Origin: Rhipicephalus microplus
Lineage: Eukaryota; Arthropoda; Arachnida; Ixodida; Ixodidae
NCBI RefSeq assembly: GCF_043290135.1
Contig: NC_134710.1
Coordinates: 139,634,332 to 139,698,331, forward strand
DNA: 64,000 nt
Direction: 5' to 3'
The position numbers and the translations under genes were made by a program. The notes under the pieces are model-generated. The model saw nothing but the letters and a program-made list of their open reading frames with translations, was not told the origin of the DNA and did no database searches. Below are positions 1-8,905 of the stretch, one piece after another. Positions within the stretch are counted from its first letter, which is position 1. The number at the start of each line of letters is the position of its first letter.

Positions 1-75
1 TCACGGTGTCTGAGTGGGGATCGAACCCGGGTCGTTTGCAAGGCAAGTGGATGTTCTACCGCAGGCCACGGCCAC
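1..75 (-). repeat. tRNA-like SINE head (fragment)
   Basis: Read on the minus strand, this edge segment has a tRNA-like arrangement with a good RNA polymerase III B box (GGGTTCGATCCC) and a loosely A-box-like GCGGTAGAAC stretch. The segment is cut by the window edge and I see no complete cloverleaf, so a tRNA-derived SINE head is more likely than a functional tRNA gene. This is inferred from the box motifs only. Confidence 0.35.
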
Positions 76-455
76 GCGTTTCCTTGTTGTGAAAAGAACT
101 TCCTCTGCTTGACAATGCAGTCAAAGACGCTTTCAAGCTTTACAAACGCAAGCGTTATGTATACATGCTTCACAATGCAAAATGAAATTGCAGTAGTAAT
201 GCATAGTACAAGCTCCCATTGCCAGCCGGCGTCAGATGTGATTATCATAATGGCTTGTGTGTGAAGTTCGCATAGAAACAGGATATCGCTATCGCGTTCA
301 ACTCAAAGGCGAAGCTTTAGGGTCCCCTAATTTTTTACAAAGAATACTATTATGAGATCACAACTCGGGTCACGTGCGGCGCCGTAGTTGTTCCCCAATG
401 CAGTTACCGAATGAGTGTTTAGAAAAGCGTCTGACCTGGCGTTTTTTATATTGTC
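76..455. other. unassigned, no gene seen
   Basis: AT-rich sequence without a convincing coding frame, a terminal repeat or a recognisable transposon. Confidence 0.4.
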
Positions 456-458
456 TGT

Positions 459-559
<101 letters not shown>

Positions 560-1196
560 TCCGTGTTTTGTTTCTTGTCTAAAATTTTGCGCAAAAAAGT
601 AAAAGTAGGTTATCATGTAGTACAAACTAGCTCAAACCCACCCTTGTTGAGAAATTGGCCGCCACCACAGCCCTCGCCCCTTGCTGAGTTGCCGGACGGA
701 GTTAAAGGTTCAGACGAGTGGGCGCTCTGTGCTGGCTTAATGCGGTCCAGCGACACAACCTCCTCACGGCCGCTACTATATTGATGGTGAAATGTTCCCG
801 CGGCGGAGGCTTTTAAACGGCCCATGGCAGGGTGGCTGAAGAGGTCACCCAATCGCGTCGTGTCGTAAGAACACATATGGGCATGACGTGAGCTGAGGGT
901 GGAACGCTCACACGCGACCCTGCAAGAGGTTCTGCGCGAAGTTTGCTCATGACATTGTGGAGTCACTGCAAACAATGGATGCCTCCTCTGGGCAGGGCGT
1001 AAAGAATTCTCCCGTCAGCTCAAGTGTCGTGCCGTAAATCAACTCAGTGGCGCTGCAGCCAATGTCCATTTTTAATGTGGACCTTATGACAAAGGACGAG
1101 AGGGAGGGTCCTCACATATGGTTGTGTTCCTCGGTTGCCGTGCGCGCAGCCTTCAGCTGAGGGTGAAAGCGCTCCGCCATGCATGCCCATGGGGTT

Positions 1197-1560
1197 CTAC
1201 GCCGTCGCACGTATGTGCGAGGCTCCAATGAGCTTACTGATAGAATTTAGAAAAGCGCATTCGAACGGTCGGCTGCGGTTCGTTGTTATCGTGGAGGGCA
1301 CCCCGAATCGAACTATGCAGTGGTACAGGAAAGCATTCGCAGCTAAAATAGCTGCTTGGGAATGTTGGTACGACATATTGGAGGGAAACAGTGTGAAAGA
1401 CGAAAGACCAGAATGACTCATACAAAGCACTCGCAACCGTCTCGCTGGTGAAGGCCGCGATAGGGACGGCATTCGTCCAGCGAGTGGATCTGCCCACGCA
1501 GGTCAGCAGGTGAGTCTGCCTGTGGCAAGGTGGCAGAGGGCCGGTGATGTTCATAATTAA
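1197..1560 (-). pseudogene. gypsy integrase core fragment
   Basis: The minus strand encodes an integrase-like NITGPLPPC..THLLTCVGRSTRW segment in one frame and RFGVPSTITTNRSRPFECAF in another. In intact relatives these hold the first two DDE-core aspartates; here both positions are altered (Asn where Asp is expected). A frameshift lies between the two parts, and the third catalytic residue (Glu) is not visible. Degenerate remnant of the same gypsy copy as the RT fragment upstream. Confidence 0.65.
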
Positions 1561-2086
1561 AGCGAGAATCGCGTCGTTGGGAGCGTTCTTAGTGCTGTCG
1601 AGGTGCTGCGTTACATATTCGCACCACGAAAAGTGCGCGAAAAAGAGACAAGAACACAGAAGGCACACGCGCAAGCGCGGACTAGCTACTGAAAGTTTCT
1701 TGAAGGAAACAAATATATATAGCAAGAAATGGCGTAAAAGATTAGAGGTTGGATGTTTGACAATATATCTCGAGTTGGTGTAATACGACCGAAGGCCTCG
1801 CGACACACGCGTCGCCATTCTTGTGGATATAAAGAACCCCAGCAACTTCTCTCGCTGTCCTATATCTGTGCCGGGAATACACCTTTGTTACGCAAAGTGA
1901 ACGGTAACATTTGCAGTTTCTGCAATGTAGGCACAGATTTGACGAAGGGTGGGCCAAATAGACCTTGGGTTGGCCGTCAGCGATGCCCTGTAATCCATTA
2001 GATGGTTATTCAAACACCTCCCGGTTTGCCCGATGTAGCACTTACCACATGACTAGGGGACGAGATATACCGCACCCTTTCCACAT
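1561..2086. other. unassigned interior of gypsy relic
   Basis: Lies between the recognisable integrase and RT pieces, but I could not align it by eye to pol. It may be heavily decayed pol or later insertion material. Confidence 0.3.
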
Positions 2087-2411
2087 TCAACAATTCGAAA
2101 AGTTTGAAGGGCGTTGCCATGCTGGTCTTAGGAACATATCATTCGAGGAAACGGGAATATGATGGTACGTCCGCACCAGGTCGATTTTCGAGAAAATAGT
2201 GGCACCGTGCAGTCTCCGTGATAGCGTGTTTGTGCTGTACCGAGAATACCCACCTGGCGTCGTAATCCGGTTCAGCGCCCGGTAGTGCCCGCGTTGTCGC
2301 CAGTCTCCTGGTGTGGGCTTTGGAACCATATGGAGTGAAGATGTCCAGGTGCTCGACGAGGGCCTGATGATCCCCTGCTCTATAGCATGTGGTCGAATTC
2401 TTGTCAGGCAA
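2087..2411 (-). pseudogene. gypsy reverse transcriptase fragment
   Basis: Two overlapping minus-strand frames together show the start of a gypsy RT: a PGDWRQRGHYRALN segment (family form DWRxxxDYRxLN) followed by GATIFSKIDLVRTYHHIPV, which is the first catalytic-Asp strand of the palm (Asp in KIDL). The YxDD box is missing because the similarity ends at about 2087. At least one frameshift separates the segments. Dead transposon fragment. Confidence 0.7.
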
Positions 2412-2915
2412 CTTTTAACTTTTCCGGGGACAAACGGCGAGGCCGCGCGTTTACGGGCGGACTGCTAGTGGCGATGTAATGAGTAAAGCGGTGAGTGCTT
2501 CGAGGCAGTGGCGTAGCCAGGGGGTGGCACACCGTGACCGTGCCTCTCCCCCTCCCAATTTTTTCGGCCTACAGAGCAGCGAATTGCTGCCGCCAGGCAC
2601 CTGCAGGTTAAATAGGCACGAGCGCGCTTCCCGCTTGGCGGTAAGCCTCGCCCAGAATGGCACTCGACCACATCTACCTGCCCGGCCCGCACTGCAAATC
2701 AAGGAGGTTCCCTCCGCGCCCAATCCCTAAAAAAAATTCTGACCCCACAGAGGCGTCTGCGCAAGCAGTCGTTTGGCGCGTAGCGACACCACGGACCCGA
2801 GCTATAACGAGAGGTTTCGATCTCCTCCCACGCCAAGCCGTGTGCATGGGTAAGCCGGGTCCGGGGAAAAAAAGGATCCTGGCGTTGAGCGGACGCAGGG
2901 TGATTGGACCTTTAA
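2412..2915. other. unassigned, probable repeat DNA
   Basis: Contains CAGTGGCGTAGCCAGGGGG at about 2506, a word I associate with ends of animal DNA transposons. I found no matching inverted copy nearby. No coding frame is convincing. Confidence 0.3.
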
Positions 2916-3532
2916 AGGCCAACTACGGCAATTTTTCGAGGTCAATGGATCGCAATGAAATTCGCTGGATGCGCGTTCCTTTTGCACATTTCCGTCATTT
3001 ATGCCAAATTAGAGGCTTGAGAGAAATGCTGATTGTTTGCAAATGAATTTTAAAGATGGCCTCGAAAACCTCACCTCGCTTGTCAGAATTATTGGCAACA
3101 CTGTCTGTGTGACGTCATCTTTGGCGTGTAAACGGAAGTGACGCAGCTGATGGCATCGCCACTTTGGCTGCTACAGCGTTTTGGGGCTAGCGACAAGGCG
3201 ACGACGGTGTTTTGCACAAGTACGTACAGCACGGGAAAGCTTTTTTCATTCCTCTGTTGTGTATAGCCGACGCTTTGCTGTTCTGGATTTCACAGTTTTC
3301 ATATTGCACGCCGGCGGGAACAGCATACGGCCTCTGGTTCTTACCAAATAGTACGTCATAGGCAGACAGGGCGGTCGGTTGGGTTTCGGTTTCAATGTTG
3401 CATTTTTTTGCTTATTAAAAATTGTTTTCTAATTTCCAGAGCATTTCAGCTAATGGCCTCGCGACAAGAGTGTCTCAGGAACATGAAAACATTATTACCT
3501 TGACATGGTCGAAAAATCGCCGGAGTTGGGCT
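2916..3532. mobile_element. TTAA-flanked MITE, ~617 bp
   Basis: The left end (AAGGCCAACTACGGCAATTT, then TTCGA, 2915-2939) and the right end at about 3509-3532, read on the opposite strand (AGCCCAACTCCGGCGATTTT then TCGA), are imperfect terminal inverted repeats of roughly 25 bp. Both ends are bordered by TTAA (2912-2915 and 3533-3536), as for TTAA-targeting transposons such as piggyBac. There is no transposase ORF inside, so it is non-autonomous. The superfamily is uncertain because piggyBac ends normally start CCC. Confidence 0.65.
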
Positions 3533-3639
3533 TTAAGGCCCCCCTGCGGAGGCAACACACCCCTTTAGACCCAGCTTCACGTAGACGGTACCCTTCGGGT
3601 GACCCACCCAGGGGAAATAGGCGGTCGCCTTTTCCTGTC

Positions 3640-3795
3640 TCCTTCTCTCCCTTCAATTTGGTGTTTCTTTCTCTTTTACTCTTTACTGTATTCCATACAC
3701 TCTTTTCACTTACTCTTTTCATACATACACTCTTTTCATTTACACTCTTTTCCATACACTCTCTTCCATACACTCTTTTCATTTACTTCTAATTT
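3640..3795 (+). repeat. pyrimidine-rich minisatellite
   Basis: Degenerate tandem units of about 15-16 bp built on TACACTCTTTTCATT. The block follows a segment (3543-3640) that looks like a LINE 3' untranslated region, but I could not assign a family. Open frames here encode only Phe/Leu/Ser/His-rich repeats. Confidence 0.6.
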
Positions 3796-4105
3796 TCCTG
3801 GCGGCAAGGGTTAACCTTGTGTAGTTGCTCAACCTACAGGGCAGTTATATTTGGTTATAGCGGCGATGCATGGCTGGTGACTCCAAGTGTGTTATGCAAC
3901 CTTGTAGCGTCCCCTAGTTGGGCTCCACGTGGTGTGTGGCCTCCATTGCCGCCGAACTTCAAAACTTTTATGGCAAACTCTTTTCCCGCCCTACCAGATC
4001 GCCGCCCGAAAAGGTAGTGCACCGACGAACTGTTCAATTTTGTCCAACCCAAAGAGCTTTTACTTAAGTACCACTACCACGTGATCCACAGTCAACATGA
4101 AACAA
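3796..4105. other. unassigned, no gene seen
   Basis: No repeat boundary, RNA gene or coding frame could be supported here. Confidence 0.4.
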
Positions 4106-4615
4106 AGACAGACAGCCCGAACAATTTAACCGTTCCTCGTGTCAAAAGCTCTCTCAGAGTTGATGGGCCCCGGATATAAAGTAACTAAGGAGGGACGCGG
4201 CAATCTTCTGCTCGTGACAATCTCCAGTACGAGAAACTGTGAAAACTTGTAGCTTTTGAAAACATCCCAGTGAGAGCCGCATAGATATATGAATACAGTG
4301 CGTGGCGTCATCTCTGAAGACGATTTTCTCCAACTCAGTGAAAGTGAACTCCTCGATAGATAGCAAGACCAGAACGTTGTGAAAGTACAAAGAATCATGA
4401 TTAGGCGAAATTACAAACAAATCACAACGAAGCACATATAATTCTAACATCTGGAACCTGCAGCCTCCCTGAATCAATCAAAGCTCGCTACTGTAACCTT
4501 CATGTGAAACCGTATGTACCTAATCCTTGCCGTTGCTTCAAATGTCAGCGCTTTGGGCATGGGTCGCAAAGCTTCAGAGGGCACGCCACATGTGCCAAAT
4601 GTGGTGATGGTGCAC

Positions 4616-4687
4616 AGTGGTAGTGGTTAGAAGAGGAAGAAGGCGCCTCATATCTTCAGCCTGGTAGGGAGCATGGCGCAGCACCTC
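4616..4687 (+). repeat. ~70-bp repeat, copy 1
   Basis: A segment starting GTGGTAGTGGTTAGAAGAGG and ending GGCGCAGCACCT occurs again in diverged form at about 7194-7263. Here it interrupts the LINE ORF1 remnant just before the palindrome at 4694. It may be part of a short interspersed or fold-back element. The family was not identified. Confidence 0.6.
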
Positions 4688-4693
4688 AAATGT

Positions 4694-4759
4694 GCATTTA
4701 TCAGACAAGTATTTTTTGGATGCAGATGTGCATCCAAAGAAAACTTGTCTGATAAATGC
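4694..4759. repeat. 31-bp-arm palindrome (hairpin)
   Basis: The left arm 4694-4724 and right arm 4729-4759 are reverse complements with about three mismatches around a 4-base loop (GATG). Each arm starts or ends at GCATTTATCAGACAAG. It sits in the LINE ORF1 remnant directly after the 70-bp repeat. It could be the core of a fold-back insertion or a templated repair product. It encodes nothing obvious. Confidence 0.85.
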
Positions 4760-5359
4760 GCCTCTGAAGCCAGTTGTGCGAACTGTGGAGGTGACCACCC
4801 CGCCTACTCAAGATCATGCCTCTCGATATCGTGGGAAAAAGACAAAGAAATAGTAGAACTAAATATGAAATTCAACTTGTCTTTTCAAGAGGCACGCAAA
4901 CGTACGTTTTTCCCTGCACAGCCCATCTTATCCCTCGCCGATGTGACGTGCCGGGGCGTCGCGCCACACCTTTCCGCGCCCGCAAGTGTCACACAGAGTG
5001 TGACCGCGGTCGCGCCATCAGCGCCCCCGGCTGGAGCAGCTTGTACTGCTCCGCCCCCTGACTCAAACAGGGCCAACAGACTCCCGTGTCTGCCGGACCC
5101 CAGACCACTGCAAGCGCAGTCAAGTTCGGAACTACTGCAAACATGCCTGCTAGGCAGGCACTATCCGCCACCACGCAAGAGGTGATGGATACAAGCCCCA
5201 CTCCTCCAACGCCTCAGGCACCGAAGGATAGGCGCAATTGGACTCGCTCTCTGGATTTCGTGCTGACCGGTTGTGCCCCCGCGATCTCCGACAAAAGCGC
5301 CGCTCTGGCTGACTGGGCTCCTCTACGCCATCTCCTGAAGCCGACAAGAGCTCTCGCCG

Positions 5360-6470
5360 AGAGAGAAAGAGAGAAACTTTTTATTTCAAGCATAGAAAAA
5401 TGTCGGGTGGGGCTTTCAGTCCAGAGCTCCAACAGCCGCTGCTGCGTCCCGCGCCCGCTGAACCAGCGCCCGCTGGCCACTCGGGCTTTCATCACGCAGC
5501 ATGGCCTCCCAGTCTTGTAGGGTAGGAATAGGAGAGGAGTTGGCAGAGCGCCTGGCTGGTGGACGCTGACATTCCAGCGTTACGTGAAATAACATCGGTA
5601 CCGCTCCACAGCCAGGGCATTTGTCAGGGTAAGAAGTGGGATGGAGGATGTGGAGGAAATAGAGGTTTGGAAACGTGTTCGCCTGCAGTTGATGCACCGC
5701 AGTTGCATCTTCTCGTGTGAGCGTGTATTGTGGTGGAGGGTACCGAATGCGTTCTCGTCTATAGTAATTGAGAGTGTCTCGATATCCTAGAAGCTCCGTG
5801 TTTGTGTCCTCCTCATCTGGGTTGGACAGCTCTTCCTCCAGATCCTGGTTAGTGAGTGCTCGGGTAGCTGCATGAGTGCAGTCATGACCGGGGAGAGAGG
5901 CGTACCCAAGGGTCCAGACAAGTCGGAACTTGTGTGGCGTTTGGAATGTGGTGTTCGAAATTTGGTGTGTGTGCTGTGAGACAATACCCCGTGTGAAGGC
6001 ACGGCAGCTATCCATTGAGTCTGTAAAGATTAGAATAACATCTGCGTGAGGAAGGTTTATGGCAGCGTGGGAAATCGCCAGAGCGGCGGCACACTCTTCG
6101 CCTTCAGATATGTTCTTTGTAGGTACGCTGATTGAGGCTACTATGTCGTGATCATTGTTCACCACTGCTCCAACTGTAAAACTGCGGGAGTGGTGTCTAG
6201 CGAAGTCGCAGTATAAGAGAGTGTTTGGAGGAGACTGATTGATGAGGCGTATGGGGTTTTTCACCCTTGCCTGCCGGCGCTGAGCGTTGCGCTCAGGGTA
6301 CATATTCCGTGGAAGTGGCGCGACTGTAATTCTTGCTCGGAAGTCAGCGGAAGTCAGTGACGCGTGGACGTTCACGCTGAACTCGCCTTGGATCACTTCC
6401 GTCACCACTTCCAGCTGCTTGCGGCTGTGGATGGAACCGACGTTGGAGAGGTAGTTGTCGAACTACTGAC
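5360..6470 (-). pseudogene. 5'-truncated LINE, RNase H end of ORF2
   Basis: A 330-residue minus-strand frame (6408-5416) has the RNase H and C-terminal layout of I/Jockey-type LINE ORF2: an acidic strand (CDFARHHSRSFTVGAVV), a Glu-bearing helix (GEECAAALAISHA), an IFTDSMDSC segment, a VWTLGYASLPGHDCTHAATRAL segment, a RIRYPPPQYTLTRE linker and a CPGCG...FHVTLEC zinc-finger-like end. Downstream on the minus strand are AATAAA and a CT-rich tail (about 5395-5360), marking the 3' end. RT and endonuclease are absent, as expected for 5' truncation. It abuts the plus-strand ORF1 remnant. Confidence 0.75.
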
Positions 6471-6499
6471 GGTCGCACGCGCAGCAACTGTGACCAAAG

Positions 6500-7049
6500 C
6501 TACGTTGAATGAACTCTAGTCGGAAGCGGGCGTCGGACCCGGCGTTGCTGGCGGCGTCGCCAACGGCTCTCGCTACGCGCCACGCGCGGACGCGATCGGC
6601 GTTGCCGTGGCGTGACGCCTCAGGATCAGCCGGCGAGCCCGTCGCTTGCGGGCGGGTTACGGGCGCACGGCGCTTTCGAGACGTTCCGACGACGTTGCTG
6701 ACGACGGCAAGGTCGAGGATTCGCAGGCGTTGGCCTTCCGCTGTCGGCGCTTCCGCTCGGCTTCCTTGGATCGTGTCTCGTCGGTGTTACCTGCGCGCCG
6801 TCTCCATTCTCGAACGTGATCGGCGTGCTTGACTCACACCTAGTCGGTGTCGTTAGTCTTCCACTGCCGACGCTTGCATTTGGCTTCCTTGGCTCGCGCC
6901 TCGTCGGTGTTGCAGGTGCGACGTCGCCATTCGCGGACACGATCAGCTTTGTTAAGCTTCGCAACGCCGGCGACGGCTGGGTTAGGCCAAATCGCTTTGG
7001 CGCAAGGTTCGGCGGGCAAAGGAGCTTCACTTTCCGGCATACTCTCCAT
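6500..7049 (-). pseudogene. Arg-rich tandem-repeat ORF, broken
   Basis: From an ATG at 7049 the minus strand reads MESMPESEAPLPAEPCAKAI and then a charged segment (ADRVREWRRRTCNTDEARAK, then EAKCKRRQW). Related nucleotide units follow at about 6825 and, more weakly, about 6600, but stops and frame changes break the frame after about 70 codons. The product would be a basic, coiled repeat protein. I recognise no family or catalytic motif. It could be transposon-derived; similar Arg-rich repeats seem familiar from tick transcripts, but this was not checked. Confidence 0.4.
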
Positions 7050-7193
7050 CGCAGATAAACAAGCCGAAAAAGTAGTTACTCGATGTGCGCTCGAACGTTG
7101 CGAGCGGTAGAGAGGGTGAAGCGAGAAAGAGGTGACACGGGCGAGCGTGCGGCAGGCGAGGGAGCGAGTAACGTCACCGCGCACTGCGAGGGT

Positions 7194-7263
7194 GGTGGTA
7201 GTGGTTAGAAGAGGACGAAGGCGCCTAATTTCTGCACCCCAGTAAGGAGGCACGGCGCAGCAC
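7194..7263 (+). repeat. ~70-bp repeat, copy 2
   Basis: Diverged second copy of the segment at 4616-4687, sharing GTAGTGGTTAGAAGAGGA at its left end and GGCGCAGCACCT at its right end. Confidence 0.6.
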
Positions 7264-7542
7264 CTTCGGGGATGTGGGAATGGAAGAAAAGTGGATAGAA
7301 GAGAAAAAGGGTAAGGTGAGCAGTGGCACAGACGTCTTCAGCACGAACAGCACTCTGGCAGCAAAGATAGGGGTGGCAAGGGTCCCATTCTCAGCGGTAG
7401 GCACTGCGAGGGAAGGCGTGACCTACTTAGCACCGCCCCAACACCTGCGGTGAGGAGAGCGCGGTGAGGTGCGTTGGAACGAAGGCACGGACGGACAGCG
7501 TTACACAGATTAGTCAGAGCTGCGTCATTATACAATAATATA
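7264..7542. other. unassigned, no gene seen
   Basis: Purine-rich, mixed composition sequence before the LTR element. No coding frame or repeat end is supported. Confidence 0.4.
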
Positions 7543-7667
7543 TGTCAAGACGAAGAAAGACGCTGGGGCTCGGGCGTGTGAGCAGCTAAGGGAAGGTAGA
7601 GGAAGAAGAAGACAGAATAAGAACAGCTGGCCCAGAATCGGGTGTTGTCTCTTTTCTCTCGGTTACA
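7543..7667 (+). repeat. 5' LTR of gag-only element
   Basis: Begins TGTCAAG and ends GGTTACA, matching 10310-10433. Very short for an LTR. No clear TATA box or polyadenylation signal was seen. Confidence 0.65.
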
Positions 7668-7738
7668 ATGGCGCAGCCGACGAAGAAGAAGTCTTACGTC
7701 CCGGCTTCGTCATCCAGGACAGCCGCGATAAGCGCCGC

Positions 7739-8438
7739 TTGAGGACGGCGTCAAGGCCTCCTTGGCAGCTGCTCACTTGCCGCCACTGCCACCACCGTTC
7801 GGGGACGGCATCAAGGCCTCCTCGGCGGCTGCAGTACACGTTACCGGTACTATTTCACAAGGGACGCCGTCCACGCGTCCTTGGCTATGGATTCTGCCGT
7901 CAGCGCAAGCCGACAAGTGAACCCACTGCGGAAAGCCACCGGTACGTGTCTTCGTGGTTCGTCGGCAGTCCGGGATCCTCCATCCAGGAACGCCGTTCAC
8001 GCTTCTTTGGCGATGGAGTCAACAACCCAGCCGCCGCTTCAGCTGCACATCAGACCATCAGTGGACGGTGTTCATGCCTCCTCTGTGGTACCAGGGCAAC
8101 ACCCAATAGACACTATGCTACCACTTCGCGGCCGTAATACGCACGGGCTCCTGTCCTTAGGGAGTGCTGTTCAAGCTTCCCACGGCCTGCATTCCCTGTC
8201 TGGTACTCTTCCAACACATAAGCCGCCAAGAAACGCTGTTCATGCTTCCTTGGACGTGCGTGTCACCACCGTGAGTACTACTAGAACCACGTACTTCACG
8301 GACGCGAACCAAAGCGATTCAGAAGCCTCGTGCGACAGTGCCGTGGAGCTGCGGCGTACCATCGCACTGCTCCGCGCCGAGACTAAGAAACTGACAGCGT
8401 TGATCGCCGAGCGAGCTCCTACAATGTTGCCATCATAG
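7739..8438 (+). pseudogene. N-terminal gag-region repeat peptide
   Basis: Across two frames (7739-7880 and 7881-8438) the translation shows six or seven copies of a (D/N/S)-(G/A)-(V/I)-(K/H/Q)-A-S motif: DGVKAS, DGIKAS, DAVHAS, NAVHAS, DGVHAS, SAVQAS, NAVHAS. They are spaced about 20-35 residues apart with Pro/Gly-rich spacers. The end of the frame (ELRRTIALLRAETKKLTALI) is a predicted short coiled coil, which would suit gag multimerisation. A frameshift and a stop separate it from the downstream gag-like ORF. Function unknown. Confidence 0.45.
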
Positions 8439-8563
8439 TGTGACATTAACGCAGTGTTAGATGTAGCTGCCTCAACGACCTTGAGGCAAGCACACCGGAG
8501 CAACGCAGGGAGCTTCGGTCTTCTCTGATCAAGCTCTCACACCAGCTCGACTGCTTCGCGTCG

Positions 8564-8905
8564 GTGATCTCTGCGTTGCCACCTGCGACCTCACAATCAC
8601 CAGCCGTCTGCGAACTACCGGAATTCCACGGGGTCCGGAACGACGCCGACAGCTGGTTGGCAACGGTCAACGCGCTAGCAATGCGCGCGGCCTGGACAGA
8701 AAATCAGAAATGGTATGTGGCTATACACCGTCTTCGGGAAGGTGCAGCGGCGTGGCACCGGTATGAAGGTTGGAAGCAGCAGTCATGGGCGGAGTGGAGC
8801 TTCAAGCTCATAGCTGCTTTCGGTCCGATTTCCTGTGCCACCTGTCCATGCAACTCGACCTTCTCTCAAGATCTCAAGATAGAACTCGAGAAAAGCCCGA
8901 CCTAG
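8564..8905 (+). CDS. gag-like capsid fragment
   Basis: The translation contains a pattern typical of gypsy gag/capsid: PEFHGVRNDADSWL, then KWYVAIHRLREGAAAWHRY and WAEWSFKLIAAFG (F-G..ADSWL / RL..AA..W / W..L...FG). The frame is continuous with codons upstream of the first ATG, so the true start is uncertain. It changes frame at about 8830 into the overlapping 528-codon ORF. No zinc knuckle is seen. Role inferred: particle core of a non-autonomous LTR element. Confidence 0.55.
   Translation: MISALPPATSQSPAVCELPEFHGVRNDADSWLATVNALAMRAAWTENQKWYVAIHRLREGAAAWHRYEGWKQQSWAEWSFKLIAAFGPISCATCPCNSTFSQDLKIELEKSPT

Larger units (their letters stand above)
600..2411 (-). mobile_element. decayed Ty3/gypsy element
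   Basis: Minus-strand fragments of one gypsy polyprotein occur in the expected 5'-to-3' order: reverse transcriptase (about 2411-2087), integrase (about 1560-1197), then a C-terminal tail ending in a VSLDRIKPA-type motif (about 860-600). The stretch between RT and integrase is too short to hold the RT end, RNase H and integrase zinc domain, so an internal deletion is likely. Frames are broken by many stops and shifts. No LTR could be recognised. It is an old, inactive copy. Confidence 0.7.
4110..5345 (+). pseudogene. LINE ORF1 (gag-like, CCHC) remnant
   Basis: Translated segments follow the layout of tick I/Jockey-type LINE ORF1 nucleic-acid-binding proteins: a KALRELMGPGYKVTKEGRG-type N-terminal part near 4150, a RGVISEDDFLQLSESELL stretch near 4300, a CFKCQRFGHGS zinc-knuckle start near 4540, and, after an intrusion at about 4616-4765, a CANCGGDHPAYSRSC knuckle near 4775 followed by a Pro/Ala-rich tail. 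Several stops and frame changes make it dead. It ends where a minus-strand LINE 3' tail begins (about 5350), so that LINE may have inserted into it. Confidence 0.7.

Noticed and set aside
613..975. Independent 120-codon minus-strand gene
   Set aside because: Only its middle part resembles a gypsy pol C-terminus; the rest is an out-of-frame shadow.
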